Made by a program: the position numbers and the translations under genes
Notes under the pieces: generated by a model
What the model saw: only the letters and a program-made list of their open reading frames with translations
Database searches by the model: none
Told to the model about the DNA's origin: nothing
From: PALSA-555 sp963731625
GTDB taxonomy: Bacteria; Actinomycetota; Acidimicrobiia; IMCC26256; PALSA-555
NCBI GenBank assembly: GCA_963731625.1
Contig: CAVSWH010000001.1
Span: 744,001 to 808,000, forward strand
Length of the DNA stretch: 64,000 nucleotides
Reading direction: 5' to 3'
Shown here: piece after piece, positions 45,148 through 54,163 of the stretch
Layout of the letters: each line of letters begins with the position of its first letter
How positions within the stretch are numbered: the stretch's first letter is position 1

Positions 45148-46200
45148 TCAGTCGCCGGCCAGCCGCGCCGGCCCGCCCGGCGTGACGAGCACCTTGACGT
45201 GCGAGTCGGCCCGGGCGAGACGCTCGAACGCGTCGCCGACGCCGTCCAGGCCGACACGCCCGGTGAGGAGCGGCCCGACGTCGAGCTCCCCCTCTGCGAG
45301 GGCCCGCAGCGTCGCGGCGAACTCCTCGGGGTCGTAGGCGTAGACGAACTGCAGGGAGAGCTCCTTCACCACGGCTAGCAGCGGGCGCAGCGTGTCGGGC
45401 TGCATGCACACGCCGGTCACGACGACGCGGGTACGCGGCGGCACGGTCGCGACGAGGTCGTCGAGCATCCCGGGCACGCCGACGGCCTCGAACACGACGA
45501 CCGGTCGCCCACCGGCGGCGCGGGCAGCCACGACCGCGGTCGGCTCCTCGAGCGGGTCGTGGACCACGTGTGCGCCGAGCGCGGCGGCCGCGGCGCGGCG
45601 ACCCGGCGCGAGGTCGCTGGCGACGATGGGCTCGACGCCCCGCGCCCGCAGCCACGTGATGAGCGCCAGGCCGATCGGTCCGCAGCCGACGACGGCCGCG
45701 CCATCCCCTGGTTCGAGGCGCGCCTGGTTCAGCGCGTGGAGCGCGACCGCGAGCGGCTCGGTGAGCGCCGCGTGCTCGTCGTCGAGCCCGTTGGGCACGC
45801 GCAGGCACAGCGCGGCGGTCAGGCAGAACCGCTCGCAGAACCCGGCGTAGTACTCGTTCGAGAACCCGAGCGCCTCGAGGGTCGTGCCCCGCGCCAGGTA
45901 CGGGACCGACACGACACGGTCGCCGGGCGCGACCGGCAGGCCCGCCGTGTCGGCACCGAGCTCGAGCACCTCGGCGACCCACTCGTGGCCCAGATAGAAG
46001 TCGTGCGCCGGCTCGAAGCGGTTCGGCATGCCCATGGCGACGGCGACGGCGGGGAGGGCATCGGCGTGCGCGAGGGCGTGCAGATCGCTCCCGCAGATGC
46101 CGCAGGCCCGGAGCGCGACGAGCGCGTCACCCGGCGCCGGCGTCGGCTCCGCGAGCTCCTCGACCACGAGGCGGCCCTGGCGGGCGACGACCCCACGCAT
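45148..46200 (-). CDS. Zinc-dependent alcohol dehydrogenase
   Basis: 350-residue MDR enzyme. Catalytic zinc residues lie in RACGICGSDLHALAHAD and FYLGHEWVAEVLELG. The structural four-cysteine zinc loop of classical ADHs is reduced: the NEYYAGFCERFCLTAALCLR region holds only three nearby Cys. The cofactor motif is AAVVGCGPIGLALITWLRA. The substrate is unknown. ATG 46200 (MRGVVARQG) is supported by a -10 hexamer 7 bases upstream. It is convergent with the flavoprotein reductase. Confidence 0.9.
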   Translation of the reverse strand: MRGVVARQGRLVVEELAEPTPAPGDALVALRACGICGSDLHALAHADALPAVAVAMGMPNRFEPAHDFYLGHEWVAEVLELGADTAGLPVAPGDRVVSVPYLARGTTLEALGFSNEYYAGFCERFCLTAALCLRVPNGLDDEHAALTEPLAVALHALNQARLEPGDGAAVVGCGPIGLALITWLRARGVEPIVASDLAPGRRAAAAALGAHVVHDPLEEPTAVVAARAAGGRPVVVFEAVGVPGMLDDLVATVPPRTRVVVTGVCMQPDTLRPLLAVVKELSLQFVYAYDPEEFAATLRALAEGELDVGPLLTGRVGLDGVGDAFERLARADSHVKVLVTPGGPARLAGD

Positions 46201-46207
46201 CGACGGC

Positions 46208-46213
46208 AGCGTA
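46208..46213 (-). promoter_or_regulatory. Leaderless -10 for alcohol dehydrogenase
   Basis: TACGCT on the minus strand ends 7 bases before the ATG at 46200. Confidence 0.5.
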
Positions 46214-46223
46214 GGGCGGCCGC

Positions 46224-46252
46224 TTGACCGACAGGGCCGGCGCCACGACACT
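46224..46252 (+). promoter_or_regulatory. Promoter TTGACC-N17-GACACT, leaderless
   Basis: TTGACC (46224-46229), 17 bases, GACACT (46247-46252), then 7 bases to the ATG at 46260. One of three sites in the window with the TTGACC box. Confidence 0.5.
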
Positions 46253-46259
46253 CCACCGC

Positions 46260-47498
46260 ATGACGATCGACTTCACCCTGCCCCCCGACGTCGAGGCGGT
46301 GCGCCTCCGCGTTCGCGAGTTCATGGACACCGAGGTGCGCCCCGCCGAGGAGAAGCTCTACGCGAACGCGCCGAACGGTGAGCCGGCGCGGCGTGACGTC
46401 GTGGCGATGATCGTCGAGTTGCGCCAGCGCGCGAAGGAGTGCGAGGTGTGGCTCCCTCACATGCCGGTCGAGTGGGGCGGGCTCGGCCTCGGGATCACCG
46501 CGATGGCGTTCGTGTCCGCCGAGGCGGCCCGCAGCAACTTCGGGCCGTTCGTGCTGAACGCCCAAGCCCCCGACGAAGGGAACCAGCACACGCTGCTGCA
46601 CCACGCGACGCCCGAGCAGCAGGAGAAGTACCTGCGCCCGTCGGTGGAGGGACGAGTCCGGTCGTGCTTCGCGATGACTGAGCCGGAGGTCGCCGGCTCC
46701 GACCCGACCGGGATCCGCACGACGGCCGTGCTCGACGGTGACGAGTGGCTGATCAACGGCCACAAGTGGTTCATCTCCGGGGCGCGCGGCGCCGGATTCG
46801 CGATCCTCATCGCGAAGACCGACCCGGACGCCGACCCGCCGCAGGCGAGCAACACGGCGTTCCTCGTCGACCTCCCGGCGGACGGGTGGGAGGTGGTGCG
46901 CGACGTCGAGACGATGGCCGGCCGCGGCAACCACTGCGAGATCCGGATCACGGACCTGCGGGTCCCGAACGACAACGTGCTCGGCGGGCGCGGCAACGGC
47001 CACCTGCTCGGCCAGGCACGCCTCGGACCGGCTCGCCTCGCGCACTGCATGCGCTGGATCGGCCAGATCGAGACGGCGCTCGAGATGCTCGTGGACCGTG
47101 CCGAGCAGCGCCAGCTGCACGGCGAGCCGCTCGCCGAGAAGCAGGCGATCCAGTGGATGATGGCCGACTCGGCGATGGAGCTCTACAGCGCCAAGCTCAT
47201 GGTGCTCCACGCCGCGTACAAGATCGAGCACGGCCTCCCGTTCCGCCAAGAGGTGAGCTTCGCGAAGCACCACGTCGCGAACACACTGTGGCGGGTCGTG
47301 GACCGCGCCATTCAGGTGCACGGGGCGCTCGGCTACTCGACGGACACGCCGCTCGAGCGGATGCTGCGCCACGCCCGGTCGGCGCGGCTCGTCGACGGCG
47401 CGGACGAGGTGCATCAGGCGCTGATCGCCCGCAACGTGCGGGCCGCGTACGCCGAATCGGGCTCGGTGGGGGCGGCAACGGGCGACCTCGAGCTCTGA
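46260..47498 (+). CDS. Acyl-CoA dehydrogenase
   Basis: 412 residues, ACAD10/11-like branch. FAMTEPEVAGSDPTGIRTTA and WLINGHKWFISGARGAGF bind FAD and substrate; MAGRGNHCEIRITDLRVP and DRAIQVHGALGYSTDTPLER are the C-terminal helical signatures; LVDGADEVHQALIAR carries the usual region after the catalytic base. It introduces the alpha-beta double bond and passes electrons to ETF, whose genes lie 2.4 kb away. It is divergent from the alcohol dehydrogenase and followed by an oxygenase-like gene in the same direction. Confidence 0.94.
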   Translation: MTIDFTLPPDVEAVRLRVREFMDTEVRPAEEKLYANAPNGEPARRDVVAMIVELRQRAKECEVWLPHMPVEWGGLGLGITAMAFVSAEAARSNFGPFVLNAQAPDEGNQHTLLHHATPEQQEKYLRPSVEGRVRSCFAMTEPEVAGSDPTGIRTTAVLDGDEWLINGHKWFISGARGAGFAILIAKTDPDADPPQASNTAFLVDLPADGWEVVRDVETMAGRGNHCEIRITDLRVPNDNVLGGRGNGHLLGQARLGPARLAHCMRWIGQIETALEMLVDRAEQRQLHGEPLAEKQAIQWMMADSAMELYSAKLMVLHAAYKIEHGLPFRQEVSFAKHHVANTLWRVVDRAIQVHGALGYSTDTPLERMLRHARSARLVDGADEVHQALIARNVRAAYAESGSVGAATGDLEL

Positions 47499-47524
47499 TC
47501 AGCGCACGCCCACACCGGAGTTCG

Positions 47525-47530
47525 TACACT
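47525..47530 (+). promoter_or_regulatory. Leaderless -10 for oxygenase-like gene
   Basis: TACACT ends 8 bases before the GTG at 47539. Confidence 0.45.
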
Positions 47531-47538
47531 CGCGCGTC

Positions 47539-48255
47539 GTGACCCAAGCTGCCGAAGTGCTCCGCGCGTCGTTGCCGACGCCGCACTGGTCGACCGACAT
47601 CCCGCTGTCGACACCGCACCCCCGACCCGCCGCGCTCGCCGAGACCGGCGTCGTGGTGCTGCGCGACCTGGATCCGCCGATCGACGAGTCCGAGTACCTC
47701 GACCTCGAGTACATGGACTGGAAGAGCGGCGGCGACACGAACTTCGCGCCGATCGCGACCGCCGACGGCCAGCTCGACTGCCGCGGGTTCTGGAAGCCCG
47801 GCGACGAGCGGCCGGACCGGGGCGGACGCTGGACGGCGAACGCGGCGCGCTGCCCGAACATCGTCGACCAGGTCGAGGTGGTCGGCGCGGACTTCGGACG
47901 GGTGCGGGTGATCCGCCTCGAGCCGCAGGGCTACGAGGCGGCGCTGCGCCACATCCACCGCGACGACAACAACCGCTTCAACCCGGAGAACCAGGGCTGG
48001 GTCGTGCGCACCTGGCTCGAGCTGACCGACAACCCGGACAGCTTCATGGTGCTGATGGAGCAGGGACCCGACGGGCTGCCCGACCCCTCCACGGAGGTGC
48101 ACGTGTCGCTGCAGCGCGGGTCACGCTTCGTCGTCGACACCCAGCGGTTGTGGCACGTGGTGTCCCACCCGGGGGCGAGCACCCGCTACGCGCTCATCTC
48201 GAGCTTCACCGCGAGCCCGCACCTCGACGCGTGGATCGCGGCCGAGCGCCGGTGA
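47539..48255 (+). CDS. Putative Fe(II)/2-oxoglutarate oxygenase-like protein
   Basis: 238 residues. ALRHIHRDDNNRFNPENQGW supplies a His-x-Asp pair, and the later RLWHVVSHPGASTRYALISS supplies a distal His followed by an Arg, as in the metal- and 2-oxoglutarate-binding set of aspartyl/asparaginyl hydroxylase-like cupins. The N-terminal 80 residues are not recognised. The assignment rests on this residue order and is provisional. The GTG is supported by a leaderless -10. It lies between acyl-CoA dehydrogenase and luciferase-like genes, so a hydroxylation step in the same pathway is possible. Confidence 0.6.
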   Translation: MTQAAEVLRASLPTPHWSTDIPLSTPHPRPAALAETGVVVLRDLDPPIDESEYLDLEYMDWKSGGDTNFAPIATADGQLDCRGFWKPGDERPDRGGRWTANAARCPNIVDQVEVVGADFGRVRVIRLEPQGYEAALRHIHRDDNNRFNPENQGWVVRTWLELTDNPDSFMVLMEQGPDGLPDPSTEVHVSLQRGSRFVVDTQRLWHVVSHPGASTRYALISSFTASPHLDAWIAAERR

Positions 48256-48276
48256 GCGGCACCGCGTAGCGGCCCC

Positions 48277-49431
48277 GTGCGCTTCGGGATCTTCCTCGCG
48301 CCGTTCCACGATGTCGGGCAGAGCCCGACCGTCGCGCTCGAGCGCGACTTGGACCTGCTCGTGCACCTCGACCGGCTCGGCTTCGACGAGGCGTGGATCG
48401 GTGAGCACCACTCCGGCGGCTTCGAGCTGATCGCGTCCCCCGAGGTGTTCCTCGCCGTCGCCGCCGAGCGCACGAAGCACCTGCGGCTCGGCAGCGGCGT
48501 GAACTCGCTCCCGTACCACCATCCCCTGCTGCTCGCCGATCGGTTCGTGCTCCTCGATCACCTCACGAGGGGCCGGGTCATGCTCGGCTGCGGACCGGGC
48601 CAGCTGACCTCCGACGCGTCGATGCTCGGCATCCCGTCCGATCGGCAGCGCCCGCGCATGGACGAGGCCCTCGAGGCGATCGTGCGGCTCCTCGCCGGCG
48701 AGGTCGTCTCGATGCGCACCGACGGGTTCACCCTCGACGAGGCGCGCCTGCAGCTGCGCCCCTACTCGCCCGACGGGCTCGAGCTGGCCGTCGCGGCGAC
48801 GCTCTCCCCCGCGGGGCCGCGCGCCGCGGGACGCTTCGGGCTCGGGCTGCTCTCGGTGGGCGCCACCACCGAGATCGGCTTCGACGTGCTCGCCGCGCAC
48901 TGGGACGTGATGGAGCAGCGCGCCGCCGAGTTCGGCCAGCGCGCCGACCGGTCACGCTGGCGCCTCGTCGGCCCGATGCACCTCGCGGAGACGAAGGAGC
49001 AGGCGCGCCGCGACGTCGAGTTCGGGATCGTCCAGTTCGGCCGCTACTTCCGCCACGTGCTGCCGACGAGCCCCGTCGGGGACGCCGACGACCTCGCCGG
49101 GATCCTCGAGCACTGCGACCGGTCGGGCTTCGCGGTGATCGGCACGCCCGACGACGCGATCGCCCAGATCGAGCGCCTCGAGGCCCAGTCCGGGGGGTTC
49201 GGGACGTTCCTGCTCTTCGGGCACGAGTGGGCGGACCCGGCGGCGACGCGCCACAGCTACGAGCTCTTCGCCCGCTACGTCGCGCCCCACTTCCAGGGCC
49301 AGCTCGACCCGATCCAGCGGTCCTATGACTGGGTCGCCGGCAGCGGCGGCCGCTTCGTCGCGGCGGCGTCGAGCGCGATCACGAAGGCGATCGAGGACCA
49401 CGCGGCCGAGCAGGCGACCAGGACGTCCTGA
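48277..49431 (+). CDS. LLM-class flavin-dependent oxidoreductase
   Basis: 384 residues, luciferase-like TIM barrel of the limonene-monooxygenase-like branch. MRFGIFLAPFHDVGQSPTVA, GFDEAWIGEHHSGGFELIAS (Glu-His-His after strand 2), LRLGSGVNSLPYHHPLLLAD, LTRGRVMLGCGPGQLTSDAS are standard elements. Members oxygenate terpenes and alkanes with reduced FMN; the substrate is unknown. GTG 48277 follows the previous gene by 21 bases and no ribosome site is obvious, so it is probably in that transcript. It ends beside a convergent SnoaL-like gene. Confidence 0.9.
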   Translation: MRFGIFLAPFHDVGQSPTVALERDLDLLVHLDRLGFDEAWIGEHHSGGFELIASPEVFLAVAAERTKHLRLGSGVNSLPYHHPLLLADRFVLLDHLTRGRVMLGCGPGQLTSDASMLGIPSDRQRPRMDEALEAIVRLLAGEVVSMRTDGFTLDEARLQLRPYSPDGLELAVAATLSPAGPRAAGRFGLGLLSVGATTEIGFDVLAAHWDVMEQRAAEFGQRADRSRWRLVGPMHLAETKEQARRDVEFGIVQFGRYFRHVLPTSPVGDADDLAGILEHCDRSGFAVIGTPDDAIAQIERLEAQSGGFGTFLLFGHEWADPAATRHSYELFARYVAPHFQGQLDPIQRSYDWVAGSGGRFVAAASSAITKAIEDHAAEQATRTS

Positions 49432-49432
49432 C

Positions 49433-49858
49433 TCACTCGGGCACGTCGCTGTGCACCGGCGAGCCGTGATGGTTCACCATGTGCCAGGTCTCGTGCGCGC
49501 GCACGAACACGTTCGTCGTCGCGACGCGCGCTCCCGCGAGCTCGCCCGTGTCATCCCCCGCGGGTGACGCCGACTGGAGGATGTTCTCGTCGAGCGTCAC
49601 CATCGCCACGTCACCCTCGACGAGCACCTCCTCGTCGGTCAGCACGAACTGGATGAAGGGCGTCGCCGAGAAGATCGCCTGCCATGACCCCGCGACGCGC
49701 GCCCAGCCCTGCAGGGTCGGCCAGCCCGGGTGCGTCACGCGGGCCCGGTCGGAGCGCTCCCACACCTCGGCCATCGCGTCGAGGTCTCGCGCCTCGAACG
49801 CGGCGTAGAACGACGCGTTCGCGGCGCGCACGTCGTCGACATCTGCCACGCCAGGCAT
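49433..49858 (-). CDS. SnoaL/NTF2-like protein
   Basis: 141 residues of the alpha+beta cone fold: NASFYAAFEARDLDAMAEVW, VTHPGWPTLQGWARVAGSWQ, and FVRAHETWHMVNHHGSPVHS. The pattern is the DUF4440/SnoaL-like group. These act as isomerases, hydrolases or binding proteins; function here unknown. The ATG starts MPGVADVDDVRAAN. Ends one base after the luciferase-like gene on the opposite strand. Confidence 0.85.
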   Translation of the reverse strand: MPGVADVDDVRAANASFYAAFEARDLDAMAEVWERSDRARVTHPGWPTLQGWARVAGSWQAIFSATPFIQFVLTDEEVLVEGDVAMVTLDENILQSASPAGDDTGELAGARVATTNVFVRAHETWHMVNHHGSPVHSDVPE

Positions 49859-49913
49859 GATGGCGGCCGAGGCCGACCCTGTCGACCGCGCGTCCGGCTC
49901 GGGTGGTCGCGCG

Positions 49914-51305
49914 TCAGCTCGACGCGCTGCCGGGCGCCGGGCGGCGTCCGGCGCGTCCGCCGGCGTTCCCGTCCCCGGCGGGCGGCGCCTCGACGATCGG
50001 CACCGCCTCCTCGTCCTGGCGGGGCTCGCCGAACGCGCCTTCGCGCTGGCGTTGCGTCTCGATCATCGAGATCCGGCTCGTGAGGAACAACGCGACGAGC
50101 GACGCGAGCATCACCGGCGGCAGGAGGCGCAACCCGGCGATCTCGGCGACGACGAGCGTCGAGCCGAGCGGCGTCTTCGTGAGGCCGACGACCGCGGCGG
50201 CCATGATCGCGGCCATCGCCACCTCGCGGTGCACCCCGAACCAGTCGTGGCTCACCGCCCCGAGCGCGACGCCGATGAAGAACATCGGGATGATGAAGCC
50301 GCCCCGCCAGCCCGACGAGAGGATCATCGACGAGGCGACGAGCTTGATGAGCACGCCGAGCAGCAGCGTCCCGACGGCGATCGTCGCCGCGGACGCGATG
50401 GACTGGACCTGCCCCTCACCGAAGGTGAGCGCGTACGGGCTGGCGTAGAAGAGCGCGCCGAGCAGCAGCCCACCGACCGCCGGGCGGACCACCACCGGCA
50501 GGCGACGGAAGCCGAGGCGCCACAGCTTCGACGAGTACGTGTAGGCCGCGGCCACCACCGCGCCGACCACCCCCGCGCCCAGGCCGACGGCGAGGTCGAG
50601 CGCGTCGAGCCCGCCGACGGTCGGGAAGTGCCAGATCGGGTGGAAGCCGAGGCCCGTGATCCCGATCGACACCGCCCAGCCGGCGAGGGCGCCGACGACC
50701 GCGGGCAGCAGCGCCTCGTAGTACTGCATGCCCCGCCGGTGCAGGATCTCGAGGGCGAAGACGCCGGACCCGATGGGCGCGCCGAACAGGACGGCGAAGC
50801 CGGCGGCCATCCCGGTGATGGTGAGCACGCGGGCTTTGGTGACCCCGAGTCGTTGCCGGTTCGAGACCCACGACCCGATCGATCCCGTGGTCTGGACGAG
50901 CGGCGCCTCCGGGCCGGCCGGGCTGCCCGCGGCGATGCCGACGAGCGACACCGGGATGAGGGAGCGCAGATCGGTGATGTCGGAGCGCGCACCCGTCACG
51001 TGGATGTTGTCGACGAGCAGCTCGACGTCGCCGGGGCTGCCGAGCGTCAGGGTGAGCAGGCCGATGAGCACACCGACCCCGGTGAGCACGGCCAGGTCGA
51101 CGGGCTTCGCGAACTGCGACGGGCCGAGGAGATGGCTGAGGCCCCGCAGCGCCTCGACGTAGCCCGCGCCGGCGAGGCCGGAGGCGAGCCCGACGGCGAC
51201 GATCAGGCACCAGAACTTGGGGCCCGCCCCGATGATGAGCGAGGCGAAGCCGGCGTGCGGTTCCTGAGCGGGGGCGCGCCGACGACGGCTCCCAAAAGCG
51301 GGCAT
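49914..51305 (-). CDS. ClC-family chloride channel/transporter
   Basis: 463 residues with about ten transmembrane segments. GIAAGSPAGPEAPLVQTTGS aligns with the GREGP motif and keeps the gating Glu; LFGAPIGSGVFALEIL and SSGWRGGFIIPMFFIGVALG match later ClC signatures. The first selectivity motif, normally GSGIP, reads GSPGD. No CBS domains; the tail (about 420-463) is hydrophilic and Pro/Gly-rich. It may be a channel or H+/anion exchanger; substrate uncertain. The ATG lies 7 bases after a -10 hexamer. Confidence 0.9.
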   Translation of the reverse strand: MPAFGSRRRRAPAQEPHAGFASLIIGAGPKFWCLIVAVGLASGLAGAGYVEALRGLSHLLGPSQFAKPVDLAVLTGVGVLIGLLTLTLGSPGDVELLVDNIHVTGARSDITDLRSLIPVSLVGIAAGSPAGPEAPLVQTTGSIGSWVSNRQRLGVTKARVLTITGMAAGFAVLFGAPIGSGVFALEILHRRGMQYYEALLPAVVGALAGWAVSIGITGLGFHPIWHFPTVGGLDALDLAVGLGAGVVGAVVAAAYTYSSKLWRLGFRRLPVVVRPAVGGLLLGALFYASPYALTFGEGQVQSIASAATIAVGTLLLGVLIKLVASSMILSSGWRGGFIIPMFFIGVALGAVSHDWFGVHREVAMAAIMAAAVVGLTKTPLGSTLVVAEIAGLRLLPPVMLASLVALFLTSRISMIETQRQREGAFGEPRQDEEAVPIVEAPPAGDGNAGGRAGRRPAPGSASS

Positions 51306-51312
51306 TCATCCC

Positions 51313-51318
51313 AGGATA
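51313..51318 (-). promoter_or_regulatory. Leaderless -10 for ClC gene
   Basis: TATCCT on the minus strand ends 7 bases before the ATG at 51305. Confidence 0.45.
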
Positions 51319-51358
51319 TGTCGGAGTCGTTCGCGCGCCCGGGTTCGAGGGCGCGTGC

Positions 51359-52603
51359 CTAACCGATGACGCCGTCGGTGCGCAGGCGCGCGAGCGCGGC
51401 GGAGTCGAGGCCCAGCTCGGCGTGCAGCACCTCGTCGGTGTGCTCCCCGACCCACGGCACGCGCGTCTCGGGTCCCTCGGCGACCTTCGTCAGCTTCACC
51501 GGGTTCCCCGGCATGAGGTAGGGGGGCTCGCCGTCCGTGCGGGGCACCTCGACGAGCATGTGGCGCGCCGCGACGTGCGGATCGTCGATCACGTCCGGCG
51601 CGGTGTTGACCGGGCCGGCGGCGATGCCGGCCTCGTTCAGCTCGCGGGCCGCCTCGAGCTTCGTCTTCCCCGCAGCCCATCCCTCGATCGCCGGTCGGAT
51701 GACGTCCTCGAGGTGCACGCGCCAGCCCTCGCGGGTGGCGAAGCGCGGGTCGTCGATCCAGCCCGGCTCGTCGATCATCTTCGCGAGACGCTCGAACTGG
51801 TGCTCACGCCCGACCTGCACGACGAACCAGCCGTCCTGGGCGCGGAACCCGTCCATGATGAGCAGCGGGCCGAGGCCGCCGGGGCGCAACCCCATCGACC
51901 AGAAGTTGGTGACGAGGTCGGTCATCGCGACGACCGCGTCGAGCATCGCCACGTCGACGTATTGACCCTCGCCCGTCTGGTCGCGCGCCCGCAGCGCGGC
52001 GAGCGTCCCGATCACGGCGAACATGGCGCTCGAGATGTCACCGAGCGCCCCGACCGGCGCGACGACCGGGGGCTGGTCGGGCGGCTGCTTGAACGAGTAG
52101 ATGCCCGACATCGCCTCGACGATCGGCGCGTAGGCGGCCCAGGAGTCATACGGCGACGCGACGGTGTTCCCGAACCCCGACACCGAGACGTAGATGAGGC
52201 GCGGGTAGCGCGTGGCGAGGTCCTCGTAGCCGAGGCCCATCCGCGCCATCGTGCCCGGCTTGAAGTTCTCGGCGACGACGTCGAAGCGCCCGGCCAGGTC
52301 GAGGAACAGGTCGCGTCCGGCGGGCGCCTTGAGGTCGATGGCGACGCTGCGCTTGCTCAAGTTGTTGCGCAGGAACGTCGCGCCCGCCCGATGACCGGTC
52401 GGGTCGGTCATCGCGGGCAGCGCCCCGCGGCCGGACTCCCCGCCGCCGGGCTGCTCGACCTTCACCACCTCGGCACCGAGGCGCGCGAGGAGCTGGGTGC
52501 CGAAGGGCAGCGCCTGCATCTGCTCCGCCGCCAGGATCCGGACCCCGTCGAGCGGCTTCCCGTAGCGCTCGGCGTCCGCGTTCGCGACCTCCCCGAGCTT
52601 CAT
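51359..52603 (-). CDS. CaiB/BaiF CoA-transferase family protein
   Basis: 414 residues of the formyl-CoA transferase (class III) family. ALPFGTQLLARLGAEVVKVE, NNLSKRSVAIDLKAPAGRDL, PVGALGDISSAMFAVIGTLA with the catalytic Asp position, and GEGQYVDVAMLDAVVAMTDL are visible. It would move CoA between acids, activating or recycling a substrate; which acids cannot be told. One of three members of this family in the window and divergent from the HMG-CoA-synthase-like/thiolase pair. No clear ribosome site at the ATG. Confidence 0.92.
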   Translation of the reverse strand: MKLGEVANADAERYGKPLDGVRILAAEQMQALPFGTQLLARLGAEVVKVEQPGGGESGRGALPAMTDPTGHRAGATFLRNNLSKRSVAIDLKAPAGRDLFLDLAGRFDVVAENFKPGTMARMGLGYEDLATRYPRLIYVSVSGFGNTVASPYDSWAAYAPIVEAMSGIYSFKQPPDQPPVVAPVGALGDISSAMFAVIGTLAALRARDQTGEGQYVDVAMLDAVVAMTDLVTNFWSMGLRPGGLGPLLIMDGFRAQDGWFVVQVGREHQFERLAKMIDEPGWIDDPRFATREGWRVHLEDVIRPAIEGWAAGKTKLEAARELNEAGIAAGPVNTAPDVIDDPHVAARHMLVEVPRTDGEPPYLMPGNPVKLTKVAEGPETRVPWVGEHTDEVLHAELGLDSAALARLRTDGVIG

Positions 52604-52638
52604 CGCCGACGTCGCCTCGTGTCTCGCCGCACCGGCGC

Positions 52639-52644
52639 ATCGTA
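52639..52644 (-). promoter_or_regulatory. -10 hexamer for CoA-transferase gene
   Basis: TACGAT on the minus strand, giving a leader of about 30 bases before the ATG at 52603. Confidence 0.35.
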
Positions 52645-52671
52645 GAGGGGCTGGTCTCGACGGCGGCCGGG

Positions 52672-52677
52672 TACGCT
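52672..52677 (+). promoter_or_regulatory. -10 hexamer for HMGS-like operon
   Basis: TACGCT with a leader of about 50 bases ending in GAGGTAGGG just before the ATG at 52732. Confidence 0.35.
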
Positions 52678-52731
52678 CGCCTCCGGCACCGGCCGTCGTG
52701 CCGGTCGGCCAAGCCGACGAACGAGGTAGGG

Positions 52732-54144
52732 ATGCAGGGGATTCTGAGCGCCGCGGCGTACGTGCCGTACCGGCGACTGGACCGGGCGAGCGTCGCCGAG
52801 GTCTTCGGGTCGGGTGGCGGTCGCGGCAGCCGCGCCGTCGCCGGCTACGACGAGGACACCACCTCCATGGGCGTCGAGGCGGCCCGCCTCGCGCTGCGCA
52901 GCGCCCCCGGGATCGAGCCCCGCGCCCTGTGGTTCTCGACGACAGCCCCCGCCTACCTCGACAAGACGAACGCCACCACCGTCCACGCGGCGCTGCGACT
53001 CGACACCGACGTCGTCGCCGCCGACTTCGCGGGCGCGATCCGGTCGGGCGTGACCGCGCTCGGCACAGCGCTCCACGCGCCGGGTCCCACGCTCGTCGTG
53101 ACCGCCGACCTCCGTGACGGCCTCCCGACGAGCGCCGACGAGTCGGCCGGCGGGGACGGCGCCGCGGCGGTCCTCGTCGGCGCCGACAGTGACGGACCGC
53201 TCCTCGCCACGCTCCTCGGGGAGGGCCACGCCACGGAGGAGTTCATCGACCGCTGGCGCGAGCCGGGCGAGCGCCGCTCGAAGGTCTGGGAGGAGCGCTT
53301 CGGCGAGACGAAGTACGTCCCGCTCGGCGAGCAGGCCTGGAACGCCGCGCTGAAGGCGGCCGAGCTCACGCCCGAGCAGATCGACCGCCTCATCGTCACG
53401 GGCTCGCACGCCCGTGCCGTGCGCTCACTCACCCCGCGCCTCGGCGTCGACAAGTCCCGCCTCGTCGACGACCGCAGCGCCACCGTCGGCTACGCCGGCT
53501 CGGCGATGCCGGGGCTGCTGCTCACCTCGGCGCTCGAGGCGGCCGCGCCCGGCGAAACGATCGCGCTCGTGTCGCTCGCCGACGGTGCCGACGTCCTCAT
53601 CCTGCGCACCACCGACCAGGTCACGGGCTGGAAGCCGGCGCGCCGGGTCGACGCCCAGGTGTCGGCGGGCGAGCCGCTCCCGTACGGCAAGTTCCTCGCC
53701 TGGCGCGGCATGGTGACCCTCGAGCCGCCCCGCCGCCCCGAGCCGGACCGGATCTCGGCGTCGGTCACCGGTCGCACCGAGCACTGGAAGTACGGGTTCG
53801 TCGGCTCGAAGGACCGCTCGAGCGACGCGCTGCACCTCCCGCCGGCACGCGTCTCCCGGGTGGGCGACGCCGTCGACGAGATGGACCCCGCCCCGATGGC
53901 CGACATCGACGGCACCATCGCGGCGTTCACGATCGACCGCATCGCCTACTCGCCCAGCCCCCCGATCGTGTTCGCGATCGTCGACTTCGACGGTGGGGGC
54001 CGCCTCCCGGTCGAGCTCACCGACGTGAACGCGGACGAGCTCGCGGTCGGCGACCGCGTCGAGATGACCTTCCGTCGGCTCTTCACCGCCGACGGAATCG
54101 CCAACTACTTCTGGAAGGCCCGCCCGCTGCGCGGCGGCTCCTAA
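52732..54144 (+). CDS. HMG-CoA-synthase-like/OB-fold fusion protein
   Basis: 470 residues. The N-terminal 320 residues follow the thiolase-like fold of HMG-CoA synthase (GILSAAAYVPYRRLDRASVA, YDEDTTSMGVEAARLAL, SADESAGGDGAAAVLVGA, GYAGSAMPGLLLTSALEA). At the place of the nucleophilic Cys it reads AADFAGAIRSGVTAL, with no Cys. The C-terminal part (from PYGKFLAWRGMVTLEPPRRP) is a DUF35-type OB-fold without the cysteines of a zinc ribbon. It is probably a non-catalytic or altered partner of the thiolase encoded 19 bases downstream, like thiolase/DUF35 complexes known in archaea and in actinobacterial steroid degradation. Confidence 0.85.
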   Translation: MQGILSAAAYVPYRRLDRASVAEVFGSGGGRGSRAVAGYDEDTTSMGVEAARLALRSAPGIEPRALWFSTTAPAYLDKTNATTVHAALRLDTDVVAADFAGAIRSGVTALGTALHAPGPTLVVTADLRDGLPTSADESAGGDGAAAVLVGADSDGPLLATLLGEGHATEEFIDRWREPGERRSKVWEERFGETKYVPLGEQAWNAALKAAELTPEQIDRLIVTGSHARAVRSLTPRLGVDKSRLVDDRSATVGYAGSAMPGLLLTSALEAAAPGETIALVSLADGADVLILRTTDQVTGWKPARRVDAQVSAGEPLPYGKFLAWRGMVTLEPPRRPEPDRISASVTGRTEHWKYGFVGSKDRSSDALHLPPARVSRVGDAVDEMDPAPMADIDGTIAAFTIDRIAYSPSPPIVFAIVDFDGGGRLPVELTDVNADELAVGDRVEMTFRRLFTADGIANYFWKARPLRGGS

Positions 54145-54163
54145 CCCCCGGAGGAGAGGACAC

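Noticed and set aside
49857..51362. Plus-strand 501-codon frame
   Set aside because: Antisense to the ClC gene; composition is Arg/Glu/Asp-rich low complexity, as expected of a shadow frame.
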